Shown one piece after another: positions 59,607 through 64,000 of a DNA stretch of 64,000 nt. The notes below the pieces were generated by a model, which saw nothing but the letters and a program-made list of their open reading frames with translations, had not been told where the DNA came from and ran no database searches. Within the stretch, counting starts at the first letter, position 1. Every line of letters starts with the position of its first letter. This DNA is from Pseudomonas sp. MN1F. GTDB lineage: Bacteria > Pseudomonadota > Gammaproteobacteria > Pseudomonadales > Pseudomonadaceae. Location: positions 62,001-126,000 of the forward strand of contig NZ_VZII01000005.1 of assembly GCF_009391885.1 (NCBI RefSeq). The letters are read 5' to 3'. A program made the translations under genes and the position numbers.

Positions 59607-62600
59607 TCAATACACATCACGCCGATAGCGCTTGGCCTTGCCCAACGCCTCGACATACGCATCGGCATCCACGCCGCCATGCACGGCAATCACCTCACGC
59701 AACGCCGCATCCACATCCTTGGCCATGCGCTGGGCATCACCACAGACATAGAAGTACGCGCCCGCCTCCAGCCACTGCCACAACTGCGCGCCCTGCTCGA
59801 GCATGCGCTGCTGCACATAGACCTTCTCGGCCTGGTCCCGCGAGAACGCCGTGTCCAGGCGCAGATGCCCGCTCGCCTGCCAGGCCTCCAGCTGTGCCTG
59901 GTAATAAAAGTCCGTGGCCGCAAACTGCTCGCCGAAGAACAGCCAGTTACCGCCGGTGGCACCGCGTGCCTCGCGCTCTTCGAGGAAGGCACGGAACGGC
60001 GCGATGCCAGTGCCGGGGCCGACCATGATCACTGGCAGATTGTCGTCCTCAGGCAGGCGAAAGTGCTTCGACACTTGCGGGAAGATTGCCACCCTCAACG
60101 CCTGCGCACGGTCCGCAAGGAACGTTGAACACACCCCTTTGCGCTCGCCATAGCGCACGGTGGCGACGGTGAGGTGGACCTGGTCCGGATGCGCCAACGG
60201 GCTGGAGCTGATCGAATACAGACGCGGCTGCAACGGCTTGAGCAGGTCGAGCCAGGTAGCCAGCGGCAACTGCTGAGGGAACGCACGCAGCACATCGACC
60301 AGTTGCCGGCCCCACAGCCAATCCTGCAGTTCGGCCTTGCACTCGGGCTGCAGCAGACGCCGCAGGTCGGCGGCATGGGCGCTGAACACCTGCAGTTGCT
60401 GCGGGGTGACCTTGGCGATTTCCAAGTGCGTTTCCAGGGCCTCGGCCAGTGGCATCGCCTGCTGCCCCTTCAACGCAACCCATTCCTTGCCATCGAGCTG
60501 CATCAGCGCCAGCAGCTCCTCGACCAACGCCGGGCAGTTGCGCGGCCATACGCCCAAGGCATCGCCGGCGGCATAGGTGAAACCGCTGCCGGACAGGCCA
60601 AACACCAGCTGGCGGGTTTCCTTGTTGGCACCCGGGCCGTTGAGCAGGTGATTTTCCAGCAGCGGGGCCGACCACGGTTGCTGCTTGCTGTAGCTCGCGA
60701 CCGGCGACGGTTCACTGACCGGTGCTGGCGAGCCGGTGCTGCCGAGCTCCGGCAGCAGGGCTTCGAGCCACCCGGCGAAGGCCTCATCGAAATCCGGTTC
60801 GCAATCGACCCGCTGCAGCAAACGGCGCGCACCCAGTTCGGCCAGGCGCTGGTCGAGCTTGCGGCCAAAGCCGCAGAACTGGTCGTAGCTGGAGTCCCCC
60901 AAGGCCAGCACGGCATAGGGCAGCTCCGCGCAGCAAGCGCCCTCCTCGCCTTGCAGCGCCTGCCAGAACGCCGTGGCGCTGTCGGGCGCGTCACCGTCAC
61001 CGAAGGTGCTGGTAATCAGCACCACACTGGCGGCGCCTTGCAGCTGGGTGGGGCTTACCGCGGCCATGCAACTGAGCTGCACGTCGAGACCAGCGCCGCG
61101 CAGGCGCTGGGCACAACGTTCGGCAAGCGCTTCGCCATTGCCCGTCTGCGAAGCCCACAGCACCTGGTGGCGCGGCGCGGCGATGGCCGGGGCAGCGGCT
61201 GGCTGCGCAAACAAGCCCGCCAGCAAACCATCGACAAACAGCCGCCGTGAAGCAGCCAATGGCGCGCTGGCCGGCAGGCTGGGTACGCCCTCGGCACGCG
61301 CCTGATCAAGGCCGAGCAGGAAGCCCTGCAGGTAATGACGCTCGTCATCGGCCAGCACCGGGGCTGGCAAAGTGTCCAGGCCAAGCAGGCGGGACAGGGT
61401 CGCGGTCGGCATGCGGGCAGGCTCCGGCAGAGGGGTGTTCAGCTCAAGGGCATCGATGCGCTCGCCAGCGACCCGCTCCAGGGCCACGGCGCAATGCTTG
61501 AACGCCGGCTGCAGCGACAGGGGGTCGACCGCATCGCAGGTCACGGCATTGATCGCCAACTGCTCGCCGACCAGGTCATTCCAGTGGAACGGGGCAAAGC
61601 AGTTGCCGGGCATGACCCGGTCGCTGATGCGCGCCGGCAACAGCGCCTGGCCGCGACGTGAGCGGATGGCGACCTGATCCTTGTCGGCGATGCCCAGGCG
61701 GGCAGCATCATCAGGGTGGATTTCAATGAAGGGCCCGGGCTCCAGCTTGTTCAGCGCCGGCACCTTGCCGGTCTTGGTCAGGGTGTGCCACTGGTGCTGC
61801 ACGCGGCCGGTGTTGAGCACCAGCGGGTAGTCGGCGTCTGGCAGCTCGGGCGCCGGCAGCCAAGGCCGGGCGAAGAAGCGCGCCTTGCCACTGGCGGTAG
61901 GGAACGCCAGGGCAGGCGCATGCCCCTCGGCATCGCGCAACAGCTGCTGGCTGCTGCCGTCGTTCAGGTAACGCAGCGGGCTGCGGTCGTCATCGCGACC
62001 CGGCGCGCTGGGCCATTGCCGTGGGCTGAGGCGCAATTGCTGATAGCTGATGCCGCGCAAGTCGTAGCCGGTGGCCGGGTTCCAGAAGCGCCGGATCTCG
62101 TCGTACACCGCCTCGGCGTCGGGGTAATCGAACGCCTCGGCGTAGCCCATGGCGCAGGCAACCCGAGCGATGATCTGCCAGTCCGCCAGGCTTTGGCCGG
62201 GCGCCTGGACCGCCTGCGGCATCAACGTCAGGTTGCGCTCGCTGTTGATCATCACACCCTCGCCTTCGGCCCACAGCGCGGCGGGCAGGAGAATATCGGC
62301 GTAGCGGTTGGTCTCGGTGTCGAGGAAGGCGTCCTGGGTGATCACCAGTTCGGCCTGGCGCAGGCCGTCGATCACCTGCTGGCGGTTGGCGACGCTGGCC
62401 ACCGGGTTGCTGCAGATCACCCAGCAGGCTTTCACCTCGCCAGCCTTCATCTGTTCGAACAGCGCGATCGTGCCCTCGCCGCCTTCGCTGCGCAGGCTGC
62501 CCGGTTGCAAGTGCCATTGCTCCTCGACGAAGGCGCGGTCTGCCGCCACCAGCGCAGAGCGCTGGCCCGGCAGGCCCGGGCCCATGTAGCCCATCTCGCG

Positions 62601-63617
62601 GCCGCCCATGGCATTGGGCTGGCCGGTCAGCGAAAACGGCCCGCTGCCGGGGCGGCAGATGGCGCCCGTAGCCAGGTGCAAGTTGCACAGGGCGTTGCTG
62701 TGCCAAGTGCCGTGGACGCTCTGGTTGAGGCCCATGGTCCAGCAACTCATCCACTCCCCGGCCGTGCCGATCCATTCGGCTGCCTGGCGGATGTCGGCTT
62801 CGCTCAGGCCGGTGATGGCGGCCACGCGCTCCGGGGTGTAATCGTCGAGGAAGGCCGGCAGTTCGTCCCAACCCTCGGTGTGACAGGCGATGAACGCGGG
62901 GTCGGTGTGGCCGTTGTTGTGCAGCACGTGCAGCAGGCCATTGAGCAGGGCCATGTCAGTGCCAGGGCGCACTTGCAGGAACAGGTCGGCCTTGTCGGCC
63001 GTGGCAGTGCGCCGCGGGTCGACGACGATCAGCCGGGCACCGGCCTTGACCCGGTCGAGCAGGCGCAGGAACAGGATCGGGTGGCAGTCGGCCATGTTCG
63101 CGCCGATCACCAGGAACACCTCGGCGCGTTCGAAATCCTGGTAGCTGCCGGGGGGGCCATCGGCCCCGAGCGACAGCTTGTAGCCGCTGCCAGCACTGGC
63201 CATGCACAGCCGCGAGTTGGACTCGATATGCCGGGTACGGATAAAGCCCTTGGCCAGCTTGTTGGCCAGGTACTGGGCCTCCAGCGACATCTGCCCGGAC
63301 ACATACAGCGCCACCGCGTCCGGGCCATGCTGGTCGATGATGCCGCGCAGGCGCTCGCCGGCCTGGGCAATGGCCTGGTCCATGCTGCTGCGCGCCGGCT
63401 GCTGGCTGCGTTGCTGACGGACGTAGGCGTCCTCCATGCGCCCGGCGGCGGTCAGTGGCAGGTGTGCGGTGAGGCCCTTGGTGCACAGGCGGCCGAAGTT
63501 GCTCGGGTGCTGCTTGTCGCCGCTGATCTTGCTGACCTTGCCGTCGGCAACGCTCATGACGATGCCGCAACCGACGCCACAGTAGGGGCAGACGCTGCGT
63601 ACTTCGCGGGTGGTCAT
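59607..63617 (-). CDS. nasA: Fused assimilatory nitrate reductase / CysJ-like diflavin reductase
   Basis: The 1336-aa chimera. Residues 1-690 are a molybdopterin nitrate reductase: [4Fe-4S] ligands in [12 protein letters not shown] and LCTKG, then the MGD-binding domains and a C-terminal [12 protein letters not shown] segment. After a linker, a flavodoxin domain (about 800-945: [41 protein letters not shown]) and an FNR-type FAD/NADPH domain (about 975-1336: [43 protein letters not shown]) follow. Electrons would pass NADPH-FAD-FMN-FeS-Mo in one chain. The ATG at 63617 has a GGGGAGAC site. A sigma-54 promoter and an attenuator-like leader precede it. Confidence 0.93.
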   Translation of the reverse strand: MTTREVRSVCPYCGVGCGIVMSVADGKVSKISGDKQHPSNFGRLCTKGLTAHLPLTAAGRMEDAYVRQQRSQQPARSSMDQAIAQAGERLRGIIDQHGPDAVALYVSGQMSLEAQYLANKLAKGFIRTRHIESNSRLCMASAGSGYKLSLGADGPPGSYQDFERAEVFLVIGANMADCHPILFLRLLDRVKAGARLIVVDPRRTATADKADLFLQVRPGTDMALLNGLLHVLHNNGHTDPAFIACHTEGWDELPAFLDDYTPERVAAITGLSEADIRQAAEWIGTAGEWMSCWTMGLNQSVHGTWHSNALCNLHLATGAICRPGSGPFSLTGQPNAMGGREMGYMGPGLPGQRSALVAADRAFVEEQWHLQPGSLRSEGGEGTIALFEQMKAGEVKACWVICSNPVASVANRQQVIDGLRQAELVITQDAFLDTETNRYADILLPAALWAEGEGVMINSERNLTLMPQAVQAPGQSLADWQIIARVACAMGYAEAFDYPDAEAVYDEIRRFWNPATGYDLRGISYQQLRLSPRQWPSAPGRDDDRSPLRYLNDGSSQQLLRDAEGHAPALAFPTASGKARFFARPWLPAPELPDADYPLVLNTGRVQHQWHTLTKTGKVPALNKLEPGPFIEIHPDDAARLGIADKDQVAIRSRRGQALLPARISDRVMPGNCFAPFHWNDLVGEQLAINAVTCDAVDPLSLQPAFKHCAVALERVAGERIDALELNTPLPEPARMPTATLSRLLGLDTLPAPVLADDERHYLQGFLLGLDQARAEGVPSLPASAPLAASRRLFVDGLLAGLFAQPAAAPAIAAPRHQVLWASQTGNGEALAERCAQRLRGAGLDVQLSCMAAVSPTQLQGAASVVLITSTFGDGDAPDSATAFWQALQGEEGACCAELPYAVLALGDSSYDQFCGFGRKLDQRLAELGARRLLQRVDCEPDFDEAFAGWLEALLPELGSTGSPAPVSEPSPVASYSKQQPWSAPLLENHLLNGPGANKETRQLVFGLSGSGFTYAAGDALGVWPRNCPALVEELLALMQLDGKEWVALKGQQAMPLAEALETHLEIAKVTPQQLQVFSAHAADLRRLLQPECKAELQDWLWGRQLVDVLRAFPQQLPLATWLDLLKPLQPRLYSISSSPLAHPDQVHLTVATVRYGERKGVCSTFLADRAQALRVAIFPQVSKHFRLPEDDNLPVIMVGPGTGIAPFRAFLEEREARGATGGNWLFFGEQFAATDFYYQAQLEAWQASGHLRLDTAFSRDQAEKVYVQQRMLEQGAQLWQWLEAGAYFYVCGDAQRMAKDVDAALREVIAVHGGVDADAYVEALGKAKRYRRDVY

Positions 63618-63642
63618 GGGCGGTCTCCCCTTTCAGGCATGC

Positions 63643-63697
63643 AAAAAGGCGCCGGCTGCCCGGGCTTGCAAAGCAAGCGGGGCAACACGGCGCCTTT
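63643..63697 (-). terminator. Leader terminator (attenuator) upstream of the fused nitrate reductase gene
   Basis: Minus strand AAAGGCGCCG...CCGGCGCCTTTTT: outer arms 63688-63697 and 63645-63654 pair, with an inner GCTTGC/GCAAGC pair, ending in five T residues. It lies 26 bp before the gene's start codon and after the sigma-54-type promoter. Confidence 0.82.
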
Positions 63698-63710
63698 GTC
63701 GTGAGTGGTG

Positions 63711-63732
63711 GGGCTGTCGACGTTGATAGCCC
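63711..63732 (-). promoter_or_regulatory. AACGTC hexaloop hairpin in nitrate reductase leader, candidate ANTAR (NasT) RNA target
   Basis: Minus strand GGGCTATC-AACGTC-GACAGCCC: a stem with one A-C mismatch and a hexaloop with A1 and G4, like the AACGGC loop in the nirB leader. It begins a few bases after the predicted transcription start. Confidence 0.6.
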
Positions 63733-63748
63733 TGGATAAAGGTCATTG

Positions 63749-63764
63749 AGCAATTAGTGGGCCA
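63749..63764 (-). promoter_or_regulatory. Sigma-54 promoter of the fused nitrate reductase gene
   Basis: Minus strand TGGCCCACTAATTGCT gives GG-N10-GC with a TTGCT -12 element, the canonical sigma-54 layout. The start is expected near 63739, leaving a leader of about 120 bases. Confidence 0.78.
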
Positions 63765-63778
63765 GCTGTACCAGCCCT

Positions 63779-63859
63779 TTCGCGGGTGAACCCGCTCGCA
63801 CAGGATCGCCGCAGGCTTGAAGGCAGTGCAGGACCTGTGGGAGCGGGTTCACCCGCGAA
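63779..63859. repeat. REP pair between nitrate reductase promoter and map
   Basis: TTCGCGGGTGAACCCGCTC-CACA (63779-63802) and its near-perfect reverse complement TGTGGGAGCGGGTTCACCCGCGAA (63836-63859). Together with the promoter and leader it fills most of the 337-bp gap between the two divergent genes; no gene lies in it. Confidence 0.9.
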
Positions 63860-63954
63860 GAGGCCAGCACAGGCAGCGCACCACGCGGTGGCAAGCGAGC
63901 TACCCATGGCGCTATGCTGGGGCAATTTCCAGCAAGAGCTACAGCCCGCATTCC

Positions 63955-64000
63955 ATGTCCAAGGTGATCCTCAAGACCCCCGCCCAACTCGAACTGATGC
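63955..64000 (+). CDS. map: Type I methionyl aminopeptidase, 5' end only
   Basis: Fifteen codons are visible: MSKVILKTPAQLELM. The KTPxxLELM opening matches the N-terminus of type I methionine aminopeptidases (E. coli begins with IKTPEDIEKM). The call rests on this short stretch alone, and the gene continues past the right edge. An AGCAAGAGCT leader precedes the ATG. Confidence 0.55.
   Translation, partial: MSKVILKTPAQLELM

Noticed and set aside
61716..63704. 662-codon plus-strand open frame opposite the nitrate reductase gene
   Set aside because: Antisense shadow without motif content.
1..64000. tRNA, rRNA, CRISPR array, insertion sequence or prophage
   Set aside because: No tRNA-like cloverleaf with CCA context, no direct-repeat array, no transposase or integrase frames and no phage structural genes were seen on either strand.

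Overview
The window is high-GC, dense bacterial chromosome with short intergenic gaps. It very probably comes from a fluorescent Pseudomonas of the P. putida group. Three things point there: the family-level content (NAGGN osmolyte trio, RsmI-like CsrA paralogue, orphan glycine-betaine binding protein, VasX-type T6SS effector, nitrate reductase fused to a CysJ-like reductase); the many copies of the P. putida-type REP palindrome (core TTCGCGGG...CCCGCGAA followed by GCTCCCACAGG); and the codon usage. No rRNA, tRNA, CRISPR array, insertion sequence or prophage was seen.

Layout. 1-9.6 kb: polyphosphate:AMP phosphotransferase (cut by the left edge), mnmC, the three-gene N-acetylglutaminylglutamine amide (NAGGN) osmoprotectant operon, yheU, a csrA/rsm paralogue and an SDR dehydrogenase. 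9.8-15.3 kb: a DUF3309 peptide, the acetate permease pair DUF485-actP, an orphan betaine-type binding protein, a GH17 membrane protein and a small membrane protein. 15.5-19.7 kb: envelope lipid genes (exported serine hydrolase, mlaA/vacJ, patatin phospholipase, LpxL-type acyltransferase). 19.8-26.3 kb: minCDE, an RluA-family pseudouridine synthase, an M18 aminopeptidase, a small membrane protein and an MscS-type channel. 26.3-32.6 kb: a GntR-controlled ABC importer that carries its own alkaline-phosphatase-superfamily hydrolase and HAD phosphatase. 32.6-35.8 kb: quinone oxidoreductase and the Prc/Tsp protease. 35.9-39.8 kb: a three-gene envelope cluster whose OmpA-type lipoprotein gene is frameshifted. 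40.0-43.2 kb: an EAL gene that ends inside a perfect 26-bp hairpin, a PHD/XRE-like two-gene unit, an AT-rich Fic toxin-antitoxin pair and a YkvA protein. 43.4-50.5 kb: FKBP isomerase, LysR and AraC regulators, and an MFS-FAH-SDR-hydroxyacid dehydrogenase catabolic cluster. 50.7-56.3 kb: an orphan type VI secretion effector island (unknown small protein, DUF4123-like adaptor, VasX-like pore-forming effector, DUF6708-like immunity candidate, PAAR tip). 56.4-63.6 kb: assimilatory nitrate/nitrite reduction (nirD, nirB, fused nitrate reductase). A methionine aminopeptidase gene starts at the right edge.

The most interesting regions are as follows. (1) Both nitrate-assimilation transcripts have a GG-N10-GC sigma-54 promoter, then an AACGKC hexaloop hairpin, then an intrinsic terminator inside the leader; this is the architecture expected for NasT/ANTAR antitermination. 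(2) In the T6SS island, base composition changes abruptly inside the effector gene and returns just before PAAR, as expected for a swapped toxin tip and immunity gene. (3) The importer operon at 27-32.5 kb has matching CTAG-centred palindromes at the regulator and at the operon, and looks like an uncharacterised organophosphate/phosphonate uptake and hydrolysis system. (4) A REP-like hairpin coincides with loss of the C-terminal half of an EAL protein.
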